Positions 10,526-21,382 of a stretch of 64,000 nucleotides of DNA are shown here, piece after piece. Origin of the DNA: Azolla caroliniana (Eukaryota > Polypodiophyta); assembly GCA_043228905.1 (NCBI GenBank), contig JBHGNT010000013.1, positions 17,546,001 to 17,610,000 on the forward strand, written 5' to 3'. The translations under genes and the position numbers were made by a program. Under the pieces are notes generated by a model. It made no database searches. It worked only from the letters and a program-made list of their open reading frames with translations, and was not told the origin of the DNA. The first letter of the stretch is position 1; each line of letters opens with the position of its first letter.

Positions 10526-13500
10526 ATGCAGAAAGAAGCAATGCTTCAGCTACGGACATTTTGCGAGAACGGGCAAATGGACAGAGCATTAGACCTTCTT
10601 CCTCGAGTGAACCCACCACTCTCGGTCAGTGTATATCTCTTTCTTCTCAAAGCATGTATAAAGAACAAAGAAGGGCTCATTCAAGCAAAACATGTGCATG
10701 CCCATATTGCTCGAGGAAATGTCTGCCTAAATGGCCTTCTGGGTGACTACTTAGTTGTAACACTAGCTAAATGTGGTGGTTTAGAAGAGGCAATAACTGT
10801 ATCTGCCCAACTACCTCATCTAACTGTTTTCTCTTCGACAGCCATTATTTGTGGTTATGTTGATTCCCGACGCCCTCATGATGCCCTTCGAATGCATCGT
10901 TTTATGCAAGAAAACGATATTGAACCCAACACCTACACATTTGTTAGCCTTTTCAAAGCATGTGGAGATATACCAGATCTTGAATATGGAATGGAATTGC
11001 ACGATGATGCTCATTGTAGAGGTCTCACAACCGATGTTGTTGTTGGTAATGCTCTCATTAGTATGTACAAGAAATGTGGGTCTATTTTGAAAGCTGAGGA
11101 TTTGTTCACTAATATGCCCTTTCGATCACTTATTACTTGGAATACTATGCTTTCAGCTTATCTTGAACTCAATCAAGGTGAGTCTGTATTGCATCTATAT
11201 GCCCAAATGCAAGAAGAAGACAAAGATGATGTTGAGCCAGATAGTTATACCTATGCTACTCTCTTCAAGGCATGTGGTAGTATAGGAAACCTTAGAAAAG
11301 GTATGGAACTTCATTTTGAAGCTCAAAGCAGAGATTTAACTCGTGACATTTTTGTTGGTAACACCCTTGTCAGCATGTATGGTAAGTGTGGGGCCATTGA
11401 AGAAGCAAAAAATGTTTTCATTTCACTTGATCAACATACCCTTGTATCATGGAATGCAATGCTTTCAGCATTAGTTGACCAACAAGAAGGAGAAAAGGCT
11501 CTGTTATTGTATAGGCAGATGCAAGAGGAAGGTAAGAATCCGGATCGATCGACCTTTGCAATCGTTCTTCAGGCTTGTGTAGTTATAATGGATATGGAAA
11601 CACACATATTTGAGAAACACAGAACTGAGATGATGGTGTTAGAAATTGGACGGGCATTACATGCTGATGTCTGTAAGAAAGATTATATAGACGATGTACA
11701 ATTGAGCAGCTTTCTTTTAAATCTATATGGTAAGTTGGGAGCTGTTGTGGAAGCTGAAAATATTTTCTCTATGTTGTCAGAACTCAGTATCGTGTCATGG
11801 AATGCTATGCTCCTAGCTTATCTTGAAGTGGGCCAAGGGGAAAAGGCTTTACAATTATATACTGTGATGGATGAGAGAGGTGTAGTTGAAGATAATTTAA
11901 CGTTTGTCTTTATTCTCCGGGCATGTAGCATGCTGATGGTTCATGCTCAGTTGATGTATCAGGATATAGGATATATAATCCATGATAAAACCTTAAAGAA
12001 AGGCTTTTCTTCTGATCTCTTTATTAGCAGTATCCTTGTAAGCCTGTATGGGAAATGCCAAGCATTAGTAATGGAGGCTGAGAACGTATTCGGTGCAATG
12101 TGTGAGCATACTGTTGCGTCATGGAATGCTATGCTATGTGTGTATGTTGAACATGGCATGGGACAGAAGGCTTTGCAACTCTATGCACAGGTGAATAAAA
12201 GGGGTGTTTTTAATGATAAATCAACAAGCATAACTGCATTGCAAGCATGTGCTGTCCTTGTCAAAGAGGAAAGAAACTTCTTGACAGTGGAGCAATACAC
12301 GAAGGTAAGAATAGCGTTAGAAATAGGTCGTGCATTGCATGCCAATTCTCGTAGAGAGGGATCTGAGGGTGATTCAGATATTAGAAGCGCTCTTATTAGT
12401 TTGTATGGAAAATGTGGAACCATTGTGGAAGCTGAGATGGTGTTTTGTGCATCATATATTAATGATGTTGTGTTATGGAGTGCAATGATTTCCGCATATG
12501 TTGAGCAAGATGAAGGGGAGAAGGGTTTATGGTTGTATGCAGAAATGGAAAATGAAGGGGTAAGTCCAAACCAGTTGACATTAGTCTTTGCACTCCAGGC
12601 ATGTGTTACAATTGCAGAGCAGAAAGGTTGTTTCTTCAGTAATTCTATGTGTCTAGACATCGGATATTCTTTACATGCTGAGGCCTTTAAGAAAGGCTTC
12701 GCATCACATATGCTTGTAGGCAATACTATTATCACTATGTATCAAAAGTGCAAGGCTTTGGGTGAAGTGACAGATACATTTAGTGCATCGTTGTGTCATA
12801 ACATTGTTTCCTGGAACTCCATGCTTTCTGTATATGTGGACCAGGGTGATGGGGAGAAGGCATTGAGGTTATATAGACAAATGCAAGAGGAATGTGTGGG
12901 TATGGATCAACTAACAAGTATTTTGGCTCTTCAGGCGTGCTCAATCCTTACAGATATAGAAGAGAGACAATCTGCCAAGGAGATGCGTCTAGAGATAGGG
13001 CAGGCATTACATTCCAACATCTACAAGAGAGGTTATTTGGACGATGCCTTTGTGTGCAGTACCCTTGTTAATTTTTATGGGAAGTGGGGGAGCATCGAAC
13101 AAGCTGAGCATGTTTTTACAGAATTACCTCACCATGATGTTGCAATGTGGACGGCAATGCTCTCTGCTTATGTTGAGCAAGATCTTGGAGGGCAGGCTTT
13201 ACAATTATACATGCAAATGCAAGAAGAAGGTGTAAGTCCAGATCAGAGAACACTTGTGATTGCTCTTCAAGCTTGCTTGAACCTTGCTGAAAAAGGAGGC
13301 ATTCTTTTCAACGAAAGAGAATCAATTGAGTCTGTGCTTGTAAAAATCGGACATGCATTACATACCGATGCATGTAACCAAGGTTTCTTGACAGATACCT
13401 TTGTTGCTAGTGCACTTATGAGTATGTATGGAAAATGTTCTGCTGTTATGGATGCGGAAGATGTATTTAGTGAGTTGTGTCGGCCTGATGTTGTGTCGTG

Positions 13501-14626
13501 CAATGAGATGATGTCGGTGTATATAGCACAATACCAAGGTGAGAATGCTTTGCATTTGTATAGATTGATGCAACAAGAAGGTCTGATTCCAGATCAGCTG
13601 ACCTTTGTTATGACCCTTCAAGCATGTACGATTATTGCAGATGCAGGATTATTAAGTATTAGGGAAGCTTTGGAGGTCGGACGTTCATTACATTCAGATG
13701 CTTGCAAAAATGGCTATATATGGGATTTTAATGTTGATAGTGCCCTTGTGACTGTGTATGGCAAATGTGGTGCTTTGATGGAAGCTGAAAAGATCTTCAG
13801 TTCAATACCACAGCCCGCAGTTATTATATGGAATGCACTCTATTCAGCATATGTTCAGCAACACCAAGGAGAGAGAGCTTTGGAATTATATAGGAAGATG
13901 CAGTTAGAGAATACAACTCTTGATCACGCCACAATTATATGCATTTTGCAAGCTTGTAGTGCGACGGGAAGCTTTGATTTATGCCAAGAGCTTCATTTTA
14001 TCATTGTTTGTGCTGGATGTGATTGGATTACATTCCTAGAGACGACGTTGATTCATGCTTATGGGAGCTCAGGGTCCATGGCAGATGCTCGGGCCGTGTT
14101 TGATAAATTTTATGATCCAGACATTATCTCGTGGAACGCATTACTCACGGGTTATGCAAGCCAAGCGAACTCTATTGAGAGTTTCCATATGTTTGAGGAA
14201 ATGACAGTTATCAGTTTAATGCCAGATGAAGTTACCTTTTCTTCATTACTCTCAGCTTGCCGTCATACAGGACTAATTGAAGGCATGGAATGCTTTGAAT
14301 CTATGAGCCGGGATTATGGTATAACAGCTGACTCACAACATTATGAAACTATGGTCGACCTCTTGGGTCGAGCCGGAGACTTCAAGAGAATAGAGAACAT
14401 GATGAGGACTCTGTCAACTTCACAGGTGAATGTCACATTCTTATCATGTTTGCTGGGTGCCTGTCGGACGCATGGAAATGTAGATCTTGCAAAATGGGTA
14501 TTTGAATCTGCGTTAACTTTGCAACCCAACATGCCGAAATTGTATGTTATGATGTCAAATATATGTGCTGATGTGGAATCGCATGCTAATGAGAATGGTG
14601 TTGAGATTCCTTTCCATGAATTCTAA
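10526..14626 (+). CDS. Very long PLS-class PPR protein (1366 aa) with recurrent insertions in its L motifs
   Basis: An intronless ORF encodes about a dozen P-L-S triplets and an E1-like end (MSRDYGITADSQHYETMVDL, then GACRTHGNVDLAKWVFESAL, then YVMMSNICAD). It has no DYW domain. The frame opens at TTG 10505; the first in-frame ATG is 10526 (MQKEAMLQLR), chosen as the start. Early modules have normal L motifs (FKACGSIGNLRKGMELHFEA). Seven consecutive later modules carry an extra segment of roughly 6-20 residues between the two helices of the L motif, after LQAC plus a few residues and before L-IGRALHA. They begin near 11588, 11935, 12263, 12612, 12950, 13287 and 13635. The final module (LQACSATGSFDLCQELHFII) lacks it. 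Module spacing is about 340 bp, against about 305 bp for a standard triplet. It is expected to be an organellar RNA-binding factor; the target is unknown. Its neighbour at 6279 is the same class and strand. Confidence 0.88.
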   Translation: MQKEAMLQLRTFCENGQMDRALDLLPRVNPPLSVSVYLFLLKACIKNKEGLIQAKHVHAHIARGNVCLNGLLGDYLVVTLAKCGGLEEAITVSAQLPHLTVFSSTAIICGYVDSRRPHDALRMHRFMQENDIEPNTYTFVSLFKACGDIPDLEYGMELHDDAHCRGLTTDVVVGNALISMYKKCGSILKAEDLFTNMPFRSLITWNTMLSAYLELNQGESVLHLYAQMQEEDKDDVEPDSYTYATLFKACGSIGNLRKGMELHFEAQSRDLTRDIFVGNTLVSMYGKCGAIEEAKNVFISLDQHTLVSWNAMLSALVDQQEGEKALLLYRQMQEEGKNPDRSTFAIVLQACVVIMDMETHIFEKHRTEMMVLEIGRALHADVCKKDYIDDVQLSSFLLNLYGKLGAVVEAENIFSMLSELSIVSWNAMLLAYLEVGQGEKALQLYTVMDERGVVEDNLTFVFILRACSMLMVHAQLMYQDIGYIIHDKTLKKGFSSDLFISSILVSLYGKCQALVMEAENVFGAMCEHTVASWNAMLCVYVEHGMGQKALQLYAQVNKRGVFNDKSTSITALQACAVLVKEERNFLTVEQYTKVRIALEIGRALHANSRREGSEGDSDIRSALISLYGKCGTIVEAEMVFCASYINDVVLWSAMISAYVEQDEGEKGLWLYAEMENEGVSPNQLTLVFALQACVTIAEQKGCFFSNSMCLDIGYSLHAEAFKKGFASHMLVGNTIITMYQKCKALGEVTDTFSASLCHNIVSWNSMLSVYVDQGDGEKALRLYRQMQEECVGMDQLTSILALQACSILTDIEERQSAKEMRLEIGQALHSNIYKRGYLDDAFVCSTLVNFYGKWGSIEQAEHVFTELPHHDVAMWTAMLSAYVEQDLGGQALQLYMQMQEEGVSPDQRTLVIALQACLNLAEKGGILFNERESIESVLVKIGHALHTDACNQGFLTDTFVASALMSMYGKCSAVMDAEDVFSELCRPDVVSCNEMMSVYIAQYQGENALHLYRLMQQEGLIPDQLTFVMTLQACTIIADAGLLSIREALEVGRSLHSDACKNGYIWDFNVDSALVTVYGKCGALMEAEKIFSSIPQPAVIIWNALYSAYVQQHQGERALELYRKMQLENTTLDHATIICILQACSATGSFDLCQELHFIIVCAGCDWITFLETTLIHAYGSSGSMADARAVFDKFYDPDIISWNALLTGYASQANSIESFHMFEEMTVISLMPDEVTFSSLLSACRHTGLIEGMECFESMSRDYGITADSQHYETMVDLLGRAGDFKRIENMMRTLSTSQVNVTFLSCLLGACRTHGNVDLAKWVFESALTLQPNMPKLYVMMSNICADVESHANENGVEIPFHEF

Positions 14627-15661
14627 CAATTTGATGCCAGGGCATCCATTGGTTCATGGTGTTATTGGACGAGGAACAACAAAAAAATTAACAAATAAGA
14701 AAATATTGTTTCTTGACCAAGAACTGTTGTAGGAAACTATCTATGGTGTTGCCTGTTGATGCAAGCTCTTGATTCAAGTACTTGGTAACATCTCAAGATA
14801 TTGCCCTACTCAAATATATGGACAGCATAGTGTGCTTGGCCAACGAAAATAGCAAAGAGAATTAAGGAATATATTATTTTGCCCTGAAACTGTTGTTTCT
14901 AGGCATTCTAATGGTGCCTAATTGATATAAGTGCTCCATTAGTATTGGGGTATCTCCAAGTTATCAAATAACATTGCAAAACCATATGACCAACATGGAA
15001 CTCTCTTTGGTTAATAGCATACCATGGGAGAGTAACTCTAAACTCTTTAGACACTAGTTTAGAAGCTTTTTATTAGCCAAGGTGTTGAACAATGATTGTG
15101 ATCAATATAAGTTGACACCCTAACAAATCTATGAAGGCCATATCTAAGATTGTAGGTCCTCGTATAAATAAGACATTAGGTGATAATTCAGAGCATAAAA
15201 GCATTGCTTTTATATGACCTTAGAAAGTTATAGCTATAAATTAAATTTATAAATGAGCACCATGAGCTTTACAACCTTTAAAGGCTGTGCAAGTGCTCAA
15301 AGTCTAAATCAGTGGGTTGTGTTAAGGTGATACACTTTTTTGTTCAAGATCATGTACAATGAGTGCTTTTTGTAGCATTTTTCTCCCAAAATATTGGCTT
15401 TATGAATTCACTTTCTAGAATGGGGGAGTTGAAAGCAACAAGGCAATCTTTTTCAACCCTTTACTCCACATTTATCCTAAGAAGTAGGTTCAAGGGTTGA
15501 AAACAACAATATATATATATCTCAAACACATAATCCGATTCTCTATACTTTTCCAGGATCCAGAGTTCAAAATTATAAGTGTCTTGATATAAACATCCCA
15601 TTATTAATACTTCAAAAGCATATATAAAATTCATTTCCCTACAATATCAAGAATTGCTCAG
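14627..15661. other. 3' flank of the PPR gene, no gene seen
   Basis: The segment is AT-rich, with short frames and an ATATATAT run near 15510. It probably contains the PPR 3'UTR and spacer before the tRNA gene. Confidence 0.5.
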
Positions 15662-15735
15662 TGGCCCATGCAGGTCTCGAACCTGCGACCTTCGCGTTAT
15701 TAGCACGACGCTCTAACCAACTGAGCTAATAGGCC
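15662..15735 (-). tRNA. trnI-AAU: tRNA-Ile (anticodon AAU)
   Basis: Read on the minus strand, the sequence folds as a full cloverleaf. The acceptor GGCCTAT pairs with ATGGGCC (one T-G pair), followed by discriminator A. The D arm is GCTC-AGTTGGTTA-GAGC, the anticodon arm TCGTG-CTAATAA-CGCGA, and the T arm GCAGG-TTCGAGA-CCTGC. The anticodon at loop positions 34-36 is AAT (AAU in RNA, read as IAU after A-to-I editing), which decodes Ile. Box A (TAGCTCAGTTGG) and box B (GGTTCGAGACC) are intact and no CCA is encoded, as expected for a eukaryotic nuclear gene. There is no intron. A TTTT that could stop Pol III lies about 30 nt downstream, near 15627. It appears functional. Confidence 0.97.
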
Positions 15736-15972
15736 AGTAGATGACAGCATCACATTTAATTAAATTAGGTAATTTTACGAATTATTGTTCGTCTGAAAAG
15801 TCCTATGCGGAATATTCCTTTCACAACATCAATCTTCAGACTGCCCATGTGGTGCAAAAAGTTTAAGCAATGACAGAACATTACTACGTTATGCCAAATC
15901 TACTACACTAAACAAATTGCCAGTAGCTACTATTCCTTCTACGAGAGATTTCGCATTTTATTGCCAATCTAA

Positions 15973-16348
15973 TTTCATCACAATTCACTTCAGAAAAAAA
16001 CTACCATTTAAACTCAAATAAAGTAATCGACACTAGCAAAAATAAATGCTTATGGATGTCATGAATTTCCCATCAGACCAGTTGTTACTAGCTTAAGTAC
16101 ACTTCGTATGATACATTTGCAAAACTTAAACCTTCAAACTCTACATCATCTCATGAATCATTTCATCACAATTCACTTGAGAAAAAAACTATCACTTAAA
16201 CTCAAATAAAGTAATCAACACTAAACAAAAATAAATGCTTATGGATGTCATGAATTTCCCATCAGACAAGTTGTTACTAGCTTAAGTACACTACGTATGA
16301 TACATTTGCAAAACTTAAACCTTCAAACTCCACATCATCTCGTGAACC
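15973..16348. repeat. Two-copy tandem duplication, 188-bp unit
   Basis: TTTCATCACAATTCACTT starts copies at 15973 and 16161. Both contain GCTTATGGATGTCATGAATT and CTAGCTTAAGTACACT. The copies differ by only scattered substitutions and small indels. A smaller ~80-bp doublet (CCAATATAAATGAATAGATT and CCAATATAAATGCATAGATT) follows at about 16443 and 16523. Confidence 0.85.
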
Positions 16349-16854
16349 TTCAACCATGCAATCAGCTATGTACTTCATTGCACCAAAAGCATGCTAATCA
16401 GATATGAGAAAGTAAACTTGCTTGTTCACAAGGAAAAAAGCTCCAATATAAATGAATAGATTTTCTGATATATCACTATTGCTTCATTGCATTTTGCACC
16501 ACATAGAATGGTTATTATGGTTCCAATATAAATGCATAGATTTTCTAATAAATCACTATTACTTCATACATAAAAAATATAAATGGCATTACATTTTCCA
16601 CCACATAGAATGGTTACCATGGAGCAACAACTTTCAGAAAAACAAAACAAAAAATAGACAAGTTTAAATCAGTGCCATATGTCCATTCAGAAAATTACTA
16701 TGTTCCTGATGCATCTATGTCATTGTGCGGATAAAAGGAGGGTCCCAAGTACCATATTTTATGAGTTATATAACACTTTCAGGTTCACATATTTCAAGCA
16801 TCTAATCATCATTATGGCATGTGAAATGAAAAGGAAACCCTAAACCCTCTGCAT

Positions 16855-19435
16855 TCAAGCCGCAGCAATGAGAGAGGGCTTTGCATCTGATCCCTCGACA
16901 GTTGTGGCAGGTGATGTCGTGGTTGCAGTGGTTGCGGCCGGGGTTGGTGCTGGTGCTGGTGCTGGTGCTGGTGGTTTCATATGAGCTGGTGGGTTATGTT
17001 TCAACTTTACCAAGACTTGCCTCATTCGTGTAAGATCGGTTGCTTTCCCTGGTTTGGGACCATGATTGACAATAACCGAAGGTTTTTTCTTGTCTTTGTT
17101 ACCTCGAACTTTTGACTCAAGGGAAGGCAACTCATGAGGAACAAGTTCTGCAATTGCTTTCCAATAATGCTTATCCGCGGTGGCATGAAAATTGGTAAGA
17201 TTTTCAAGGAATATCTGAAAATTCATAAATAATGAAGATGAGTGGAAACATTGTTGCCATTAGAATGTCTCAAGAATCCATATCGTGTAATAATGAATTC
17301 TCAAATGCCAAATTAGTCCAATTATACAATCTCTAACTCATAAAAAGTAATCATGTAAGGTTCAGCAATAGCGATTAATCCAACCTTCTCTTTGTCGCGA
17401 TTGTTGTTCTTATTGGCTTCATAGTTCATTTTCCGTTTCTCATAAAATTCATCCTTGAAGGCATCTGCTGCATCTATGATCTGGGAGAGCTTCTCACGCT
17501 CCTTTGTGGCTTTCTCCTCTAGATGAATCGCATTCTTCCTGCACCCGAAGAGTTCAAAGGGCCTTAGACATATGTCAATGATTCTATTCATTCTCTTACA
17601 ATATCTTCCTTGAAAGTTATAATAGCCTTCATGCCATGCAACTCTATCTCTCTCTCTCTCTCTGCAGGAGGTCACATGAAGGTCATGGTATCTTGAAGAA
17701 TCCAGGAATCACTCCTGCCAGCCCACCAAGATGCTTTATAAGAGCATGGCAAGTTTAAATGGACTCACCAGAAGATATAGACCGTTGGCTATGCTAGAGT
17801 GGAGATGCCACCAGCATGGAAAATGGAAACTGGCACAAACAATACTATAAATTTGAGAACATATACCCATTGAAAGCAACCCAAAGATGAGAGGGTAGAT
17901 CAATGCCATTTGATGCATGCATGGTGCAAACACTGCGTCATGGAACTGAGGCTATGGTTGAGGTGCAATATCACCAAATACATTTTCAAGAACCCCATAT
18001 GGAAGAGCGAGCTGACACTGGTCTTACCAGATTCAATGTATGATGTGACACTGGATCTGTGGACGCTAAGCTACGTCATCTGTAGAGAATGAGAGACCGC
18101 GCATATGTATGATGCCGTACCTATATGCATCAATGCGTTGATATCACAGGTGCAGAGCTCACTGCAACACCCATGATTGTGGAAACCTTCTTCAAACAAT
18201 CTGTCCTATGTATGATGTCGTACCTATATGCATCAACACCTTGATGCTGCAGGTGCAGAGGTCACTGCAACACCCATGATTGTGGAAGGCTTCTTCCAAA
18301 CAATCTATTCTATTCATGATAAGTTACTACCACATAGATTCATTTGATAGGCATTGAATAACTTTAGGAATAATTATGAGTGAGACAAGAGTACAGATAG
18401 ACACATTGCTCTATTTCTACCCCTTATGATGATGATACTCTCTTGCTGACCTGTCATTACTTGTGAGCTATGGGACATTTATCCATGTATTGAGGTTGTT
18501 GACGGAATTCACCTGCTCGGATTGTCATAAAGTTTTGGACACCAGATCCAGATCCGGATCCTTCATAAAACCCTAATTTTGGATCTGAGAACGCAAATAC
18601 CTAATAAATCTACATAAATACCTTACAAAAAACCTTCATTTCTGAAGCTAAAAGTCCAAATAAGGGTGATCGTTATTTCCTTGCAAAACTCTATTTTGTG
18701 AACCAGAAAGAATAATATACCTACACTATCTACATTGTGTTTGAACCTGAGATAAATAAAAAAGAAAAGAGCTCGCAAATAGTGTAGAGAAAAGTAGCAA
18801 AGAAAGCAGCATATTGTCACATACCGTCGCCATTCTCGAAGAACAAATCCTTCTTCAGGTTCCATTTCATCAGGCGGAGGAAGAACGGATCCATTGAGTG
18901 GAGACGAAGAAGAGGAAGGAAAAGGGTAAGTAAATGGAGAAGAAGCTTCTACCTCGCTACTGTGTGTGAAAGCTTCGCCATGGCTGCTAGAGAAGCCTTT
19001 ACCATTGAAGTCGGCAGAAGGAGAAAAATTGTCATTGTCGATGGGAGAAGAGAAATCTGTGTGATTCCTCGATTCGAAAGACTGATGTCGAAATGGATCA
19101 GATGGAGAGATATTTCCTCCATCCACGTAGCCAGCATCCTGATCATCATCATCATCAAAGGGGCTTCTATAAGAGGGTGGTGCTTCAGATCCAAGATCTA
19201 GATCGAATCCATGGTTTCCTCCATCAGTAAGAGACGCTCCGCCATAGCTTCCTCCTCCTGCTCCTCCTTCTTTCCCTTCTCTATCATCTTCATCATCGAT
19301 GTCCAGACCTCTGTGTTTCTCTTCACTTGTATAGAGATGAGGTTCGTAGCTTTCTTCAGTCTCGAAAGCACTTCCGCCGCCTGACGCGTGCAGATCTTCG
19401 CCTCCCCCGACGTATGGGTCGAAGCTCGTGGCCAT
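16855..19435 (-). CDS. CLC: Clathrin light chain, three coding exons (374 aa)
   Basis: CDS is complement(16855..17214, 17385..17538, 18825..19435). All junctions are GT-AG and keep frame. Clathrin light chain binds the clathrin heavy-chain hub on coated vesicles at the plasma membrane and trans-Golgi network. Exon 1 encodes an acidic, Ser/Gly/Asp-rich disordered N-terminus ([35 protein letters not shown]) ending in LREWRR. Exon 2 continues [16 protein letters not shown] and [19 protein letters not shown], the conserved heavy-chain-binding coiled coil. Exon 3 has [39 protein letters not shown] and [14 protein letters not shown], typical of plant light chains, then an Ala/Pro-rich tail. The length is a little above the usual plant range because of the long N-terminus. 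The start is the first ATG of the frame. A CATA-rich minisatellite lies about 105 bp upstream. Confidence 0.95.
18105..18310. repeat. Two-copy tandem duplication, 103-bp unit, in clathrin light chain intron 1
   Basis: ATGTATGATG...GTACCTATATGCATCAA starts copies at 18105 and 18208. Both contain CACTGCAACACCCATGATTG. The pair sits within the 1.29-kb first intron of the clathrin light chain gene. Confidence 0.85.
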
Positions 19436-19540
19436 AGCTTTGTTCTTGATCAGAGCCCACGGAGGAAATTAGGGTTTCCGAGAGATCTGCGATCAGCAGA
19501 GAGACGGCTTTCTTCTTCTTCTTCTTCTTCAAACGAGCGA

Positions 19541-19890
19541 GAGAGCTTCAAAATACATACATACTGTATACATACATACATACATACATACATACATACG
19601 CTCGTGTGAGAGAGCTTCAAAATACATACATACACATACATCATACATACATACATACATACATACGCTCGTGTGAGAGAGCTTCAAAATACATACATAC
19701 ACATACATCATACATACATACATACATACATACGCTCGTGTGAGAGAGCTTCAAAATACATACATACACATACATACACATACATATACAACATACATCA
19801 TACATACATACGCTCGTGTAAGAGAGCTTCAAAATACATACATATACAACATTCGCATGCATACATACATACGTACACTCGTGTCTATCT
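19541..19890. repeat. CATA-rich minisatellite, five 67-78 bp units, upstream of the clathrin light chain gene
   Basis: Each unit begins GAGAGCTTCAAAATACATAC (19541, 19608, 19677, 19744, 19822), runs through (CATA)n and ends ACGCTCGTGTGA. The array begins about 105 bp upstream of the light chain ATG, so it probably overlaps the promoter or transcript start. The long Tyr/Cys/Met or Ile/His frames it produces on both strands are repeat artefacts. Confidence 0.9.
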
Positions 19891-20878
19891 GCTACCAAAT
19901 CATAAAGAGGTATTCCTACCAAGGGAATCGCGGCCACGGCCGGTGCACGACACTTAGCTCAAAGCGCATGTGATCTACACCATCTGACCTTTATCCCCAA
20001 AAAAAGCGCACCATCCAAAAAGCTGGCAGCCTCTGTCACCAAGCTCCCGACACTAACTACCTCTGTCACCAAGAGCCTTGGTCTCTTGACTATGGGAGCC
20101 TAACCGTCTCAGGACAAGCACCCAACTCAAATCAAATGCCTCAATGACTTAGATGTAGGCTTCCAACTCAAATATAGACATCAAAAACTTCAAAAAAGTC
20201 TTAAAAAAAAAGTCTGATATCAAGATCTTACACCAAAATTTCTTCAAAGAAAGAACCAAAAACTTTCAATTACTAACAAGTTATGGACCTCCTTTGGTAT
20301 CAGAAGAATCTATACCTAACAAGTTCTAATGCACCTCCTTTGGTATCACAAGGAATCTAGAACTAATAGGTTCTAATGGACTAGCCATAGGCTTGTGATA
20401 TCGTCTTTACACATGCTCATCCTGTAACATGCCTTGCATCCCCAACGTCAAATAGATCATCTTTGCAACAACTTACGACATGTGTGTGCACCAACAAATA
20501 GTACACATTCGGTCTACTTCCTGGAACATGAGGTCAATATATTGAAATGGTCATGGTCCCATGGTCATCCCCATCATTCCTTCAAACGTCAACATGGAAG
20601 CTACACCCACATTGTGATGAACCCTTTCGCCGTTGAGTGCAACAATGAATACAACGAGGCGCATATGTGTGATGACAATCATACCTAGTCACACACGCAC
20701 GCTTTAGGAGCCCTTTCCAAAAGCATGTGTAATATTTGGTTTGAACATCCATGAGCGTATCATCTAGCTTTTGGACAATCCTGCCTAGTCACACACGCAC
20801 CCTTTTCAACCCCTTCCGAAAGCATGTGTAATACTTGGTTTGAACATTTACATTGTCGTTACATACATACATACATAC
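19891..20878. other. Spacer left of the copia nest
   Basis: No gene is recognised. A diverged doublet (CCTAGTCACACACGCAC... to ...GGTTTGAACAT) is present at about 20684-20750 and 20788-20850. A short (CATA)n run directly abuts the left end of the outer copia LTR at 20879. Confidence 0.5.
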
Positions 20879-21169
20879 TGTTGAGAATCAAACTCAACTT
20901 CCCTAGTGTGGGAACACACCCTAGTATACTCAAGTGTGAAAACTCCACCTCCTAATATAGTAACTAGTATGTCATAGAACCTAAAATTAGTGTAGTTAAG
21001 TCTCCACCACTCTTTAGTAAGTGGTGGTTGTATAGAGACAAGGTGACTACATAAGGACCTCTCTCCTCCTTTTTGTAATAGTTTGGTTAATTCACGTTCT
21101 TGTGAATACAATTTTTCAGTTGTTTTCTGTATACAGTGTGTTCTCTCTCTCTCTCTCTCTCTCTCTCTA

Positions 21170-21205
<36 letters not shown>

Positions 21206-21242
21206 CTCTTCCGCTCCAAAAAATCATATCCGATTGTTTACA
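20879..21242 (+). repeat. 5' LTR of the outer copia element
   Basis: 364 bp, TG...CA. It contains TTTGTAATAGTTTGGTTAA and, near its end, adjoining (CT)n and (CA)n runs (21140-21203). It is homologous to 28672-28896; the 3' copy carries a small extra segment (TTCTATGACACATATTT) around 28780. Confidence 0.9.
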
Positions 21243-21382
21243 TGGTATCAAAGCGATTGGTAGCTTGTTCCAAGCCCATGGTATTCGTGTGTGTTGTGTT
21301 TAAGCCGATGTTCACGAAGAACCGGTTGATTGTTGTAGCAACAACCTGCACAATTTGCATCATAGAGAAGAAAAGATTCAAC

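Noticed and set aside
12181-12735. 184-codon minus frame inside the long PPR gene
   Set aside because: It is the antisense shadow of a strongly supported coding region.
19450-19973. Several overlapping frames of 60-98 codons rich in Tyr, Cys, Met, Ile and His
   Set aside because: They are translations of the CATA minisatellite and appear on both strands.
20848-21219. 123-codon minus frame with CVCVCVC and RERERE runs
   Set aside because: It is a translation of the CA/CT microsatellite in the outer copia LTR.
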